A DNA stretch of 42,078 bases from Nitratireductor aestuarii (GCF_014641695.1 NZ_BMIF01000018.1:1-42078); one strand, 5' to 3'; shown: positions 8,559-17,720, numbered from the stretch's first letter. The notes: generated by a model not told the origin, from the letters alone. Program-made: numbers and translations.

Positions 8559-8927
8559 GACACCGACTTTTCCCAATGCCGCACCTGGCTTACAAACAGG
8601 CTTCCGAAAGGCCCGAACGCTTTCAATTGCAAGTTCATGACCGGGCAGTCGACCCTTGGGGGCTGCCGGGAGATGAAAACCTGAAATTGCTCGAGCCTTC
8701 ATTTAGAACCCTTGCTGCATGCACAGCTTATTTAACAAATCCATAACGTACGGTTGCACGCCAACATGTAATCGGTGCGCCCCCTTTATGGCGGGAAATT
8801 GACTTTTCATCCCCGAGCTGTTGTAGCTTATTACATCCTCAGTGACTGTTGCGATTTGGTCACAAAACGCGATTGAGAATTGTTATGGCCGCCCCGGGCC
8901 CCGCTTTCTCAAGGAATCTAAGGGAAC
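8559..8927. other. Gene-free stretch upstream of exoR
   Basis: About 370 bases without a supportable gene. The half next to exoR should hold the exoR promoter. I see no convincing -35/-10 pair and no tRNA-like or sRNA-like structure. AT-rich patches occur around 8727-8745 and 8828-8840. An open reading frame continues upstream from exoR to 8702 but lacks a plausible protein pattern. Confidence 0.4.
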
Positions 8928-8957
8928 AAAAAAGCCGGGACCACGCATGGCCCCGGC
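8928..8957 (-). terminator. Rho-independent terminator of valS
   Basis: On the minus strand a 9-bp stem (GCCGGGGCC with GGTCCCGGC, one G-T pair) has a 6-base loop (8943-8948) and is followed by six T (8928-8933). It lies about 85 bases beyond the valS stop and should end the pcm-tolC-popZ-valS series. Confidence 0.88.
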
Positions 8958-9042
8958 TGAACTTCGATTACCCTAAACAGGATGTAAAAAACACGCCGCT
9001 TTAGCGCCCGGACTTGCCTTCCGGACGCCCCAAAGCTGCGAA

Positions 9043-11823
9043 TCAGGACGCCTCCCGCACCCGCTGGAGCGCAGCCTCAAGCCGCGCACGGGAATCGAGA
9101 AGCTCCGCATGACGCTCGCGTTCGGCGGCAACCACCTCTTCCTTGGCGTTGGCGACGAACTTCTCGTTGGAGAGCTTCTTGTCAATGCGCTCCATTTCGG
9201 CAGCGACCTTGCCAAGCTCCTTCTCGAGCCGTGCGGCCTCAGCCTGAAGATCGATCAACTCGCCAAGCGGCAAGCAGAACGTCGTGCCCGAGATGACGAG
9301 CTGCGCCGAACCTTTCGGCACATCCGTCGAGAAGCCAACCTCGCGAACGCGCGACAGACGACGGATCGCCGGATCGTGACGCGCCAAACGCTCCCGCGTG
9401 AGCTCGTCAGCACCGACGGCGATGAGCGGAGCCTGCGCTGAAGGCGGAACGTTCATCTCGGCGCGGACAGAGCGGATGCCGGAGACGAGATCAACCAGCC
9501 AGTTCAGGTCGGCAGCAGCCTCATCGTCCTCGAAGGAGAGCGACGGCCATGGGGTGAGCGCCAGAACATCCGGACGTCCGCCCTCAGCCGCCGTCAGCTG
9601 CCACAGCTCTTCCGTCATGAACGGCATCATCGGATGCAGGAGCTTGTAGATCTCGTCCAGGACATATGCTGCGCAGGCGCGCGACTCGGCCTTGGCGGCC
9701 TCGTCCTCGCCGTTGAACACCGGCTTCAGAAGCTCCAGGTACCAGTCGCAGAAGAGGCTCCAGACAAAGCGATAGGCTGATCCGGCCGCTTCATTGAAGC
9801 GGTAGTTGGCGATGCCGTCTGTGATCGCACGGGAGGCGCGCGTAAGCTCCGTAAGGATCCAGCGGTTGATGGCAAGGCTAGCATTCTCCGGCTTGAAGCT
9901 CGCATCGTGCGCCACGCCGTTCATCTGCGCAAAGCGTGTCGCATTCCAGAGCTTGGTGCCGAAGTTCCGGTAACCCGCGATACGGGCGGGATCGAGCTTC
10001 ACGTCACGACCCTGCGCCGCCATGATGGCGAGCGTGAAGCGCAGCGCGTCGGCGCCGTACTCGTCGATCAGCTCCAGCGGATCGATGACGTTGCCCTTGG
10101 ACTTCGACATCTTCGCGCCGTTCTTGTCGCGAACGAGCGCGTGGACGTAGACCGTGTGGAACGGCTCCTTGCCGGTGAAGTGCAGGCCCATCATCATCAT
10201 CCGGGCAACCCAGAAGAAGATGATGTCGAAGCCAGTGACCAGCACCGAGGTCGGGTAGTAGGTCGCAAGTTCCGGCGTCTTGTCCGGCCAGCCGAGCGTG
10301 GAGAACGGCCAGAGCGCCGACGAGAACCACGTATCGAGAACATCCTCGTCACGCGTCAGGATCTCGCCGGGAGCAAAATTCTCAAGCTTCTCCTCGACCC
10401 ACGCCTTCCACGGACCTTCGAGCGCCAGATAGTGCTGGATCGCCGCGTCAAGCGCTGCCTCTTCGTCCTTTTCGACGAAGACCGTGCCGTCAGGACCATA
10501 CCAGGCCGGGATCTGATGACCCCACCAGAGCTGTCGGGAGACGCACCACGGCTGGATGTTTTCCATCCACTCGAAATAGGTCTTCTCCCAGTTCTTCGGG
10601 ACGAAATTGGTGCGGCCCTCGCGGACGGAAGCGATCGCCGGCTGCGCCAGCGTCTTGGCGTCGACATACCACTGGTCGGTCAGGAACGGCTCGATCGGAA
10701 CGCCGCCGCGGTCGCCATGCGGAACCATGTGGCGGTGCGGCTCGATCTTGGCGAGGAACCCGCCCTCTTCCATGATCGCGACGATCTGGTTGCGCGCCTC
10801 GAAGCGATCCTGGCCATGCAACTGCGCCCAGAAAGCCTGCTGTTCCGCCGTCGGGTTGAGACCTTCCAGGAAATCCTCGTTCTCCTGCAGCGTGACCTTG
10901 GCGTCGACCGTCAGGATATTGATTGCACGCAGGCTGTGGCGCTTGCCGACTTCAAAGTCGTTGAAGTCATGCGCGGGCGTGATCTTCACCGCACCCGTTC
11001 CCTTCTCGGGATCGGAGTACTCGTCTGCAACGATCGGAACCAAGCGGCCGACGATGGGCAGAACGACGTTCTTGCCGATGAGGTGCTTGTAGCGCTCATC
11101 CTCAGGATGAACGGCAACACCCGTATCGCCCAGCATCGTCTCGGGACGCGTGGTTGCGACGGTGATGTAGGTCGCCGGGTTCTCGGGATCGAAGGTTACG
11201 CCTTCGATAGGATAGCGGAAGTGCCAGAGGTTTCCGTTGATCTCCCGCTGCTCGACCTCAAGGTCAGAGATTGCGGTGAGCAGCTTCGGGTCCCAATTGA
11301 CCAGACGCTTGTCCTTGTAGATCAGGCCCTGTTTGTAGAGCGTGACGAAAACCTCGATGACAGCCTTCGACAGACCCTCATCCATTGTGAAACGCTCACG
11401 GCTCCAGTCGGCCGAAGCACCAAGGCGCTTCAACTGGTTGAAGATCGCGCCGCCGGATTCGGCCTTCCATTCCCAGATGCGGTCAATGAACTCCTCGCGG
11501 CCAAGGTCGCGACGGTGGATGCCCTTGGCAGCCAGCTGACGTTCGACGACCATCTGGGTCGCGATGCCAGCGTGGTCCATGCCGGGCTGCCAGAGAACGT
11601 TCTTGCCGCGCATGCGCTCGAAGCGGACCATCATGTCTTGCAGCGTGTTGTTGAGCGCGTGACCCATATGGAGCGAGCCGGTCACGTTCGGCGGCGGAAT
11701 CACAATGGTGAATGCCTCGGCGCCGGGTGCGGAGCCCGCGCCAGCGTTGAATGCCCCAGCATCTTCCCATAGCTGTGTGATTTTTGTTTCGACGCCTTTG
11801 GCGTCATAGGTTTTCTCGAGCAT
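9043..11823 (-). CDS. valS: Valyl-tRNA synthetase
   Basis: ValS charges tRNA-Val. The 926-residue class I synthetase has the HIGH-type signature HMGH at residues 52-55 after PPPNVTGSL, the KMSKS loop near residue 569, the editing (CP1) domain between them, the anticodon-binding domain, and the C-terminal coiled coil typical of ValS (LQAEAARLEKELGKVAAEMERIDKKL). ATG at 11823 (MLEKTYDAKG) is chosen over the longer frame to 11922, whose extra residues do not fit the family. It is the last gene of the minus-strand series and is followed by a strong terminator. Confidence 0.97.
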   Translation of the reverse strand: MLEKTYDAKGVETKITQLWEDAGAFNAGAGSAPGAEAFTIVIPPPNVTGSLHMGHALNNTLQDMMVRFERMRGKNVLWQPGMDHAGIATQMVVERQLAAKGIHRRDLGREEFIDRIWEWKAESGGAIFNQLKRLGASADWSRERFTMDEGLSKAVIEVFVTLYKQGLIYKDKRLVNWDPKLLTAISDLEVEQREINGNLWHFRYPIEGVTFDPENPATYITVATTRPETMLGDTGVAVHPEDERYKHLIGKNVVLPIVGRLVPIVADEYSDPEKGTGAVKITPAHDFNDFEVGKRHSLRAINILTVDAKVTLQENEDFLEGLNPTAEQQAFWAQLHGQDRFEARNQIVAIMEEGGFLAKIEPHRHMVPHGDRGGVPIEPFLTDQWYVDAKTLAQPAIASVREGRTNFVPKNWEKTYFEWMENIQPWCVSRQLWWGHQIPAWYGPDGTVFVEKDEEAALDAAIQHYLALEGPWKAWVEEKLENFAPGEILTRDEDVLDTWFSSALWPFSTLGWPDKTPELATYYPTSVLVTGFDIIFFWVARMMMMGLHFTGKEPFHTVYVHALVRDKNGAKMSKSKGNVIDPLELIDEYGADALRFTLAIMAAQGRDVKLDPARIAGYRNFGTKLWNATRFAQMNGVAHDASFKPENASLAINRWILTELTRASRAITDGIANYRFNEAAGSAYRFVWSLFCDWYLELLKPVFNGEDEAAKAESRACAAYVLDEIYKLLHPMMPFMTEELWQLTAAEGGRPDVLALTPWPSLSFEDDEAAADLNWLVDLVSGIRSVRAEMNVPPSAQAPLIAVGADELTRERLARHDPAIRRLSRVREVGFSTDVPKGSAQLVISGTTFCLPLGELIDLQAEAARLEKELGKVAAEMERIDKKLSNEKFVANAKEEVVAAERERHAELLDSRARLEAALQRVREAS

Positions 11824-12016
11824 AGTGGTGTTTCCGTGCGCCGGTTGGTACCCGCGTGTAAAGCCGAAGGGTTGAAGTGAGTCAACCACGGTCAAGGGTG
11901 AGAGCGCAAGGCAGCCTGCCAATCAGGATGGCAGATTGCGGCTAGCCCACCATTCTGCGGGCGCAGCAAAGCCGTGCCACATCTTGTGCGGCACGGACAG
12001 TTTGAAAAAATTGTTA

Positions 12017-12691
12017 TCAGCTTCCGCGAGCGATACGCTCGATTTCCTCGCGTACGAGCTTTTCCACCAGCTGCGGAAGATTTTCGTCGATCCATTCCCG
12101 CAGCATCGGGCGAAGCATTTCTTCGGCGGCATCCGCAAGCGTCTTACGGCGAACGGACTGGTAAGCCTCGTTGAGTTCGCTGAAGGCCATTGCGATCTTG
12201 CGCTCTGACTGCTCGGAGACGATCGGCGCCGAGTTGACCGCAACATCGGAGATCTCGGTCGCGACCTTCGGCTCCACCACTGGCTCCGGCTCTGCCTCAG
12301 CCACAGGCTCGACGTCAGCGCTTTTCAATTCCACTTCAGGCTCGAACACGTCCTCTTCCTCAGCTTCCTCAATGACAGGAGCCGGCGATGGACGCTCCAG
12401 GGTCACAACCTCCGGCTTGTAGGGTGCCGGCTTGATAGAGACCATCTCATTGGCGATGTTCGCGGGCTTTGCAACCTGCGAAACGGCCACCGGCTGGGCC
12501 GGCTGCTCCTGAACGGAAGGCTCATCAACGCTGACTGGCGATGGCTCCATAGCCTTGGGAGCCTCCGGCTGCGCGGCCGGCTTCTCGTCCTTCCGTGAAG
12601 TTTCGTTATCCTCGATGATACGCCGGATCGAAGCGAGAATTTCTTCCATCGAGGGCTCACGCTGCACACTGCTTGGTTGTGCCATGGTCAT
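12017..12691 (-). CDS. popZ: Polar organizing protein PopZ (DUF2497)
   Basis: PopZ self-assembles into a polar matrix that anchors the chromosome partition complex and cell-cycle regulators; in Agrobacterium it marks the growing pole. The 224-residue protein has the three-part family layout: an N-terminal short helix REPSMEEILASIRRIIED, a long Pro/Glu/Val-rich disordered middle, and a conserved C-terminal oligomerisation region (LRPMLREWIDENLPQLVEKL). The start at 12691 (MTMAQPSS) has AAGG about eight bases upstream; an earlier in-frame ATG at 12709 and the next one at 12685 are alternatives. It sits between tolC and valS, as in other Rhizobiaceae as I recall them. Confidence 0.85.
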   Translation of the reverse strand: MTMAQPSSVQREPSMEEILASIRRIIEDNETSRKDEKPAAQPEAPKAMEPSPVSVDEPSVQEQPAQPVAVSQVAKPANIANEMVSIKPAPYKPEVVTLERPSPAPVIEEAEEEDVFEPEVELKSADVEPVAEAEPEPVVEPKVATEISDVAVNSAPIVSEQSERKIAMAFSELNEAYQSVRRKTLADAAEEMLRPMLREWIDENLPQLVEKLVREEIERIARGS

Positions 12692-12888
12692 TCCGGTGCC
12701 TTCATCCACTGTTTACCCGCCTGTATTCGGGTTGATGCGAATCAAGGGCAGCGTACCGGATGATTGCGGCGCTGAGAATCCATTAACTAAGAAACAGTTA
12801 GTTGCGCACAGAAAGTAAAAACCCGCCCATATCGATATATGAAGCGGGTTCTCTGTAGAACTTATATTGCAGTTAAACGAAGGGAAGA

Positions 12889-14241
12889 TCAGCGGCCGTC
12901 CGGCGTCCGCAGCCCACTCCACTTATCCTTGACCGCGTTGTAGTGCTCCTCTGGCTTATGGAGCGTCACCGGCAGGCGAAGGCGTTCAGCAGTCAGGCGA
13001 CCGGTCGCCGAAGCGATGGCGTAACTTGCAACAACCACATCGCGCTGAGCGTTCAGCAGGTTAATCTGCGCGTTGATGACGTCAGCCTGCCCCTGCAACA
13101 CATCAAGCGTGGTACGCTGGCCGACGTCACGCTCTTCAATGACGCCACTAAGTGCGAGCCGAGCGGCAGACAGCGCCTCGCGGTTGGCACGGACGGTTTC
13201 AATCGCAGCGAAGTAGTTTGCCCAGGCGGAAGCAACAGCTGCGCGAACCTGATCACGCGTCACATCGACGTTGATGCGGGCCTGGCCCAGCGTCTCCTTG
13301 GACTGACGGACCTGTGCAGCGTCCTGTCCACCCTGATAGATCGGAATGGTGAGGCGAAGCCCCACGGAAGCAGACTGGCTATCGGTATCAACCCCATAGC
13401 GATCCCCCGCGCTGGCGCTTACGCCGGCAGTAGCAGACAGCTGAGGCAAGAGAGCCCCTTCATCCACTTTGACCCCAAAGGAAGCAGCATCAACTTCGTG
13501 TGCACGGGCGATCAGGGCCGGATGTTCAGCGAAAGCGATGGAGTAAGCTGTCTCAAGCCCGCCAGGAATGAGCGACTTCAGCGGCTCCGGCATCTGGAGT
13601 GATCCGGGGTTTTCGCCAATGATCTGGCGATAGGTCGCCTCGGCTGAGCGAGCTTGTGCCTCGGCAGTTGCTCGTTGTGCGAGCGCGATCTGGAGCGCTG
13701 CCTCAGCCTGAGCCACGTCCGTGCGGGTGCCTTCACCCACCTCGAAGCGCGACCGGGACGAGCGAAGCTGCTCCTGCAGGAATTCGATGTTCTGTGCTCG
13801 CAGGACTGCGATCTGCCGGGCACGGATCACATCCATGTAAGCTGTCGTAGCGTCGAGCAACAGGTTCAGCTCGTTGTTGCGCAGACCAGCCTGGGCCGCG
13901 CGCACCCGGGCTTCGGCTCCGGCAACATTGTTCTTGGTGCGAAACCCGTCGAAGATCGGCTGGGCAAGCTCGATGCCGAAGGAACCCACGCGGATTTCAC
14001 CGGTATTGTCGGTCTGCCAGCTAGCGGAGCCAACCGCATCTATCCGGGGCCGCATGCCCGACTTCGCAAGCGGAACAGTTTCATCAACGACCCGGACGCC
14101 CGCCCGGTTATAGTTCATCGTAGAATTGTTCTGGTAAGCTTTTGCAAGTGCGCCCTGCAGTGTCTCCGCACTCACTTGCGCGACTGATAGAGCTAAGGCG
14201 AAGGCAGATAGTCCTGCCAAGAAGAATTTGCGTGAAGCCAC
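12889..14241 (-). CDS. tolC: TolC-family outer-membrane export channel
   Basis: TolC forms the trimeric outer-membrane and periplasmic tunnel for type I secretion and drug efflux; in rhizobia it serves protein and exopolysaccharide-related export and stress tolerance. The 450-residue protein has a signal peptide with cleavage after VSA (residue 25). Two repeated outer-membrane-factor halves follow, with the typical segments GLRNNELNLLLDATTAYMDV and RDQVRAAVASAWANYFAA. A GTG start at 14241 is chosen: GAGG lies seven bases upstream and the signal peptide begins correctly. The longer frame to 14292 lacks support. No inner-membrane pump or adaptor genes are adjacent. Confidence 0.93.
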   Translation of the reverse strand: MASRKFFLAGLSAFALALSVAQVSAETLQGALAKAYQNNSTMNYNRAGVRVVDETVPLAKSGMRPRIDAVGSASWQTDNTGEIRVGSFGIELAQPIFDGFRTKNNVAGAEARVRAAQAGLRNNELNLLLDATTAYMDVIRARQIAVLRAQNIEFLQEQLRSSRSRFEVGEGTRTDVAQAEAALQIALAQRATAEAQARSAEATYRQIIGENPGSLQMPEPLKSLIPGGLETAYSIAFAEHPALIARAHEVDAASFGVKVDEGALLPQLSATAGVSASAGDRYGVDTDSQSASVGLRLTIPIYQGGQDAAQVRQSKETLGQARINVDVTRDQVRAAVASAWANYFAAIETVRANREALSAARLALSGVIEERDVGQRTTLDVLQGQADVINAQINLLNAQRDVVVASYAIASATGRLTAERLRLPVTLHKPEEHYNAVKDKWSGLRTPDGR

Positions 14242-14410
14242 GTTCAACCTCGTCTCGTCAGCGCTGGAACTTCCGATGCGCCCCGTCCCCAAAATTATTA
14301 GCGCTCGAAGTCAAGCGAACCTGCCGATTCTCTCCTTCGAAGCAGTACCATTAAAAATGCTACATCAGAACTGAAATGAAAACCGTTGCAATAGAGCAAC
14401 AGCCGTCACA

Positions 14411-15085
14411 TCAAAATACAAAACCTGTTTCCAACTGGAAACCTGGCAGTGGATGGATTGCTGCATTGAAATCAGCGCGTTGCGAAACGACACCGTCAGT
14501 CTTCACATAGATATGTGCACGGGCGGAGTTGCCTGTGCCGATCACGGCCACGAGGCGGCCGCCATCGCTGAGCTGCTCCAGAAGCGCGTCCGGTACATAG
14601 TCCACACTGCCCTGAAGAATGATGAGATCATAGGGAGCATGGCCTGCGTAGCCTGCGGTGAGCGGACCGTTGACGATCGTGGCGTTGCCGCAGTCCAGCT
14701 CCGAAAGGGTCGCTGATGCCTTCTGGGCGAGATCCGCATCGGACTCCAGGCCGACGACGAAACTAGCGATATGGGCGAGGATGGCGGTCGAATAACCGGT
14801 CGCGCAACCCACATCCAGTACCAGGTCGGTCGACTTGATGCCGGCCAGCTGCAGCAGCCGGGCAAAAACGGCCGGCTCCACAAGGTAGCGTGCCGGGGAT
14901 TCGGCGCTGCGGGGAGCAACCTCCAGATCCTCGTCGAGATAGGCGAGGCTGCGGCGCGATTCAGGAACGAAATATTCGCGCGGGATGGAGCGGAATGCGT
15001 TCAGCACAGGGACGTGAGTCACGTCACGTGTACGAAGCTGACCTTCAACCATGGTATCGCGCAGTTGGGAGAAATTGCTGCTCAT
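14411..15085 (-). CDS. pcm: Protein-L-isoaspartate O-methyltransferase family protein
   Basis: A 224-residue SAM-dependent methyltransferase related to PCMT, which repairs isoaspartyl residues. It has the SAM-binding motif VLDVGCATGYST at residues 89-100 and the family N-terminus (RDTMVEGQLRTRDVTHVPVLNAFRSIPREYFVPE). In many alphaproteobacteria this gene sits immediately upstream of tolC, as here, with a 169-base gap. The frame extends over the tRNA-Cys gene to 15274; ATG at 15085 (MSSNFSQLRD) is the family start. True isoaspartyl repair has not been verified for this TolC-linked subgroup as far as I know, so activity is inferred from family. Confidence 0.9.
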   Translation of the reverse strand: MSSNFSQLRDTMVEGQLRTRDVTHVPVLNAFRSIPREYFVPESRRSLAYLDEDLEVAPRSAESPARYLVEPAVFARLLQLAGIKSTDLVLDVGCATGYSTAILAHIASFVVGLESDADLAQKASATLSELDCGNATIVNGPLTAGYAGHAPYDLIILQGSVDYVPDALLEQLSDGGRLVAVIGTGNSARAHIYVKTDGVVSQRADFNAAIHPLPGFQLETGFVF

Positions 15086-15171
15086 CACGCCCGTTCCAGA
15101 TCTTCTTGGGTAAGCGGAAAAAGACAGCCAGAGCGGCCAGTCAAATGCCGCAACGCGGATCAGACTTTTAA

Positions 15172-15245
15172 TGGAGGCCTCGCCCGGAATCGAACCGGGG
15201 TGCAAGGATTTGCAGTCCTCTGCGTAACCACTCCGCCACGAGGCC
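15172..15245 (-). tRNA. tRNA-Cys (GCA)
   Basis: A 74-base tRNA on the minus strand with acceptor stem GGCCTCG/CGAGGCC, discriminator T and an encoded CCA. The anticodon GCA sits in the loop CTGCAAA, and the T arm contains GGTTCGATTCC. It lies about 85 bases upstream of the pcm start. Confidence 0.97.
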
Positions 15246-15586
15246 CCACGCGTCTGTTCGCGTTGGGCACTCAATAGGTTGGCGAAGCGCGGGCGTCAAG
15301 CGCGATCTCTCATCAGGAAGCGACTTCACACATTCTATGCTCAAAGCGCATCCTGAACCCCGCATAGCACCTGGTATATCCGGCGGGTCCCGCCTCAAGG
15401 GCTCTCCACCGACGACGCAAGGAGCTTTCTTATGACTTCAATCAAGGACCGCCACTAGACGCAGCTCTATATATAAGCGCTGATGGAGCCGGCTTACGGT
15501 AGTTGCAACCGTTACTCCAGGCAGGCGTTGCCTCCGCAATCAGGCAATCGCGTGCGAAACCCTCGCAGAGATGACAGGAGGCCCAG
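15246..15586. other. Gene-poor stretch between tRNA-Cys and uspA
   Basis: About 340 bases. It holds an 8-codon frame at 15432-15458 (MTSIKDRH, TAG) preceded by a strong ribosome site (AAGGAG), and a TATATATA run at 15470-15477. The tRNA-Cys promoter should be near 15260-15300 on the minus strand but I cannot place it clearly. The uspA promoter should lie between about 15460 and 15560. Confidence 0.4.
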
Positions 15587-16027
15587 ATGTACAGGCATAT
15601 TCTCGTTCCAACCGACGGCTCCGAACTCGCACAGAAGGGCGTGAACCACGCGCTTGCGCTTGCAAAAGGGCTTGGGAGCAAGGTGACGATCATTACGGCG
15701 ACGGAGCCGTTTCCCATCATGTATGGCGACGCCTGGGTACCCAACCCCGAGGATTACGACAGATTCGCCGACGAAAACCGCAAGGCGGCATCGGAGCTGC
15801 TGGAGAGAATCAGGACGGAGGCTGCAAAGCTCGGCGTCCAGGCAGACATTGAATACATTCCGGATCAGAATGCGGCGTCTGCCATCATCGACGCGGCTCA
15901 GCGCCTCATCTGTGACCTGATCGTCATGTCGTCCCACGGCCGCAGGGGAATCAAGCGCACGCTGCTGGGCAGCCAGACGTCCGAGGTTCTGGGACATTCC
16001 TCGATTCCCGTTCTCGTGGTGCGCTGA
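15587..16027 (+). CDS. Universal stress protein (UspA family)
   Basis: A single-domain UspA protein of 146 residues. It has the N-terminal strand MYRHILVPTDGS and the C-terminal ATP-binding pattern (MSSHGRRGIKRTLLGSQTSEVLGHSSIPVLVVR), which is the G-2x-G-9x-G(S/T) motif of ATP-binding members. These proteins help survival under starvation, oxidative or low-oxygen stress. The start has a strong ribosome site (AGGAGG, five bases before ATG). It is monocistronic and ends at a rho-independent terminator. I see no FNR/FixK box upstream. Confidence 0.93.
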   Translation: MYRHILVPTDGSELAQKGVNHALALAKGLGSKVTIITATEPFPIMYGDAWVPNPEDYDRFADENRKAASELLERIRTEAAKLGVQADIEYIPDQNAASAIIDAAQRLICDLIVMSSHGRRGIKRTLLGSQTSEVLGHSSIPVLVVR

Positions 16028-16064
16028 ACGCGACGGCGAGAAAGTCAGGCTTTGACAATCGTCC

Positions 16065-16092
16065 AGCGCCGAGCCCTGCCCGGCGCTTTTTC
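16065..16092 (+). terminator. Rho-independent terminator of uspA
   Basis: A perfect 7-bp stem AGCGCCG/CGGCGCT with a 9-base loop is followed by TTTTTC. It lies 38 bases beyond the uspA stop. Its end touches the stop of the convergent small gene at 16092, so it may serve both directions poorly. Confidence 0.85.
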
Positions 16093-16400
16093 TATTTCGG
16101 AAGGTTCTCACCACCTCGATTGGCCCGTGCCTGCTTGCGTCGGTACCACCAGACCTCCATTTGGCGGCGTTTGCGGCGGATGGATGGCATGTCGTGCGAC
16201 AGAATCAGAAGTCCGACGGGAATCATCCAGAAGCCCAGAATCGGCAGAAATCCGAAACAGCCCAGAATCACCATGGTGATTCCGATCGCGATTCTGGCCC
16301 GGCGCGACTGGGGAATCGGCATCCGACGCCCGGCGACGCGCACATGATGCCGTTTTGGCTTCTCGCTGCCGGATCCCTCGCGTGCTTCTTCCTGCGTCAT
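16092..16400 (-). CDS. Small two-helix membrane protein, unknown function
   Basis: A 102-residue protein with a polar, basic N-terminus (KPKRHHVRVAGRRMPIPQSRRAR). A hydrophobic region follows that can form two short membrane helices around a Gly/Pro turn (IAIGITMVILGCFGFLPILGFWMIPVGLLIL), then a strongly basic tail (RRKRRQMEVWWYRRKQAR). This resembles the small PGPGW-type transmembrane proteins, but I am not certain. It converges with uspA. The 282 bases upstream contain the tRNA-Asn promoter on the other strand and no further gene. Confidence 0.7.
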   Translation of the reverse strand: MTQEEAREGSGSEKPKRHHVRVAGRRMPIPQSRRARIAIGITMVILGCFGFLPILGFWMIPVGLLILSHDMPSIRRKRRQMEVWWYRRKQARANRGGENLPK

Positions 16401-16626
16401 ACGGCCTCTTTCTGGTCAGGCAGTGGTGAGAACCAAACCTTCATCAACCACCCATTTCATCGTCATAAACCCTGCCCGGACGCGCTGGAAACCCCGCAGA
16501 TCCCGGCATTCCGCAGCTTTCCCACGTATTGCGGCGGTATCCGGCGTCCGTCAGGCTCATATGCGATGCCCCTGTGGGTAAATCGAGCCTTATCGAAGAA
16601 AAAATGGAAAATGCGAAAAAGGCTCT

Positions 16627-16655
16627 TTGCAAATCAAAAAGCTCTTTGCTATACG
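16627..16655 (+). promoter_or_regulatory. Putative tRNA-Asn promoter
   Basis: TTGCAA at 16627-16632 and TATACG at 16650-16655 are separated by 17 bases, and the tRNA begins 27 bases after the -10 element. The sequence CTCTTTGC occurs at both 16623-16630 and 16642-16649, an imperfect direct repeat within the promoter. Confidence 0.55.
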
Positions 16656-16682
16656 CAGCCTCGTTGCAAACGAGCACACCGT

Positions 16683-16757
16683 TCCCCGGTAGCTCAGCGG
16701 TAGAGCAACCGGCTGTTAACCGGTTGGTCGATGGTTCGAATCCGTCCCGGGGAGCCA
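16683..16757 (+). tRNA. tRNA-Asn (GTT)
   Basis: A 75-base tRNA with acceptor stem TCCCCGG/CCGGGGA, discriminator G and encoded CCA. The anticodon GTT lies in the loop CTGTTAA, and the T arm has GGTTCGAATCC. Standard in all arms. Confidence 0.97.
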
Positions 16758-17035
16758 CTCTTTTCAAGAGTGATCAATAACTTACCCTTCCATTATTGAA
16801 ATGTCACCGCAAGCCCTGCCCCGCGCTGTGAGTGCCGATCGCTTGTTCGGTCTGGCTCAACGACGGCTCTGCTTAAGGTAACGGTTGGGCGGCATCCTTC
16901 TCCGGCTACGTGGTCCATTCGCGCACCCGCCACGCCGTGACGATTCCCTGGGTGACGTAAGAATCGCACCTGGCCAAAGATTCGGCTGAAGCCTGCCCGC
17001 TGTCGCCACCTATGAACTCGCTATGCGCTCCAGAC

Positions 17036-17605
17036 TTATTCCTGTGGCAGCACCGAGCGGACGCGTGTGATGAAGACGTGGAAGTCATGCATGAAGCCGC
17101 GCAGGAATTCCCGCGTGCTCTCGACCGTCACTTCGCTGTCATCACTGATGAGATCCGGCTTGAACTGGATATAGGCTTCAGGCGCGTTCATCTGGGGCGA
17201 GTTGCAGAAGCTCAGGATGCTTCGCAGGTGCTGCTGGGCGACGGCCGTACCGATCGCGCCGGGCGAAGTCCCGATGACAGCCGAGGGCTTCCGCGTGAAC
17301 GAGTTTTTCCCGTACGGGCGGCTTGCCCAGTCGATGGCGTTCTTGAGGCCTCCCGGGATAGACCGGTTGTACTCGGGCGTCACGAACAGAACTGCGTCCA
17401 CAACGGCCAGCGCATCCTTGTACGCGGTGGCGACCGGCGGAAAATCGGAATCATAGTCATATGTATAAAGAGGAAGATCCGCGAAGCTGATTTCCGTCAT
17501 CTCCAATTGTGGCGGAGCGAGCTTCACCAGCGCTTGGGCCAGTTTCCGGTTGATCGACTCCTTGGCGAGGCTACCGACGAAATATCCGACTTTGTGCTGG
17601 GTCAT
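17036..17605 (-). CDS. NADPH-dependent FMN reductase
   Basis: A flavodoxin-fold quinone/FMN reductase of 189 residues. It has the phosphate-binding loop GSLAKESINRKLA and the family signature TPEYNRSIPGGLKNAIDW, as in ChrR/azoreductase-like enzymes. These reduce FMN, quinones, chromate or azo dyes with NADPH; the actual substrate is unknown. ATG at 17605 has AAGGAG nine bases upstream and is chosen over the longer frame to 17707. A strong inverted repeat about 100 bases upstream may be an operator. The 278 bases between tRNA-Asn and this gene's stop hold nothing I can name. Confidence 0.9.
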   Translation of the reverse strand: MTQHKVGYFVGSLAKESINRKLAQALVKLAPPQLEMTEISFADLPLYTYDYDSDFPPVATAYKDALAVVDAVLFVTPEYNRSIPGGLKNAIDWASRPYGKNSFTRKPSAVIGTSPGAIGTAVAQQHLRSILSFCNSPQMNAPEAYIQFKPDLISDDSEVTVESTREFLRGFMHDFHVFITRVRSVLPQE

Positions 17606-17701
17606 GGGCCTGCTCCTTGGTTTCCGCCTCAGCGGGAACGGCCGAGCCGCAGCTTTGTTCCTCAACCCGAAGCCCGGTCCGGTTATTATGCATTGCACAA
17701 A

Positions 17702-17720
17702 TTGCAATGCTGCATTGCAA
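17702..17720. promoter_or_regulatory. Inverted repeat upstream of the FMN reductase gene
   Basis: TTGCAATG (17702-17709) and CATTGCAA (17713-17720) are perfect arms with a 3-base spacer. A third related copy, GCATTGCA, lies just to the left at about 17690-17697. The spacing and position about 100 bases upstream of the reductase start suggest a dimeric regulator site. No regulator gene is next to it. Confidence 0.5.

Noticed and set aside
9907-11772. 621-codon plus-strand frame opposite valS
   Set aside because: Composition is Arg/Asp/Val-rich shadow coding; valS is unambiguous.
16529-16780. 83-codon plus-strand frame spanning tRNA-Asn
   Set aside because: Runs through the tRNA gene and its promoter; not coding.
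16758-16780. Terminator after tRNA-Asn
   Set aside because: ACTCTTTTCAAGAGT is a short, AT-rich hairpin without a T run, too weak to claim.
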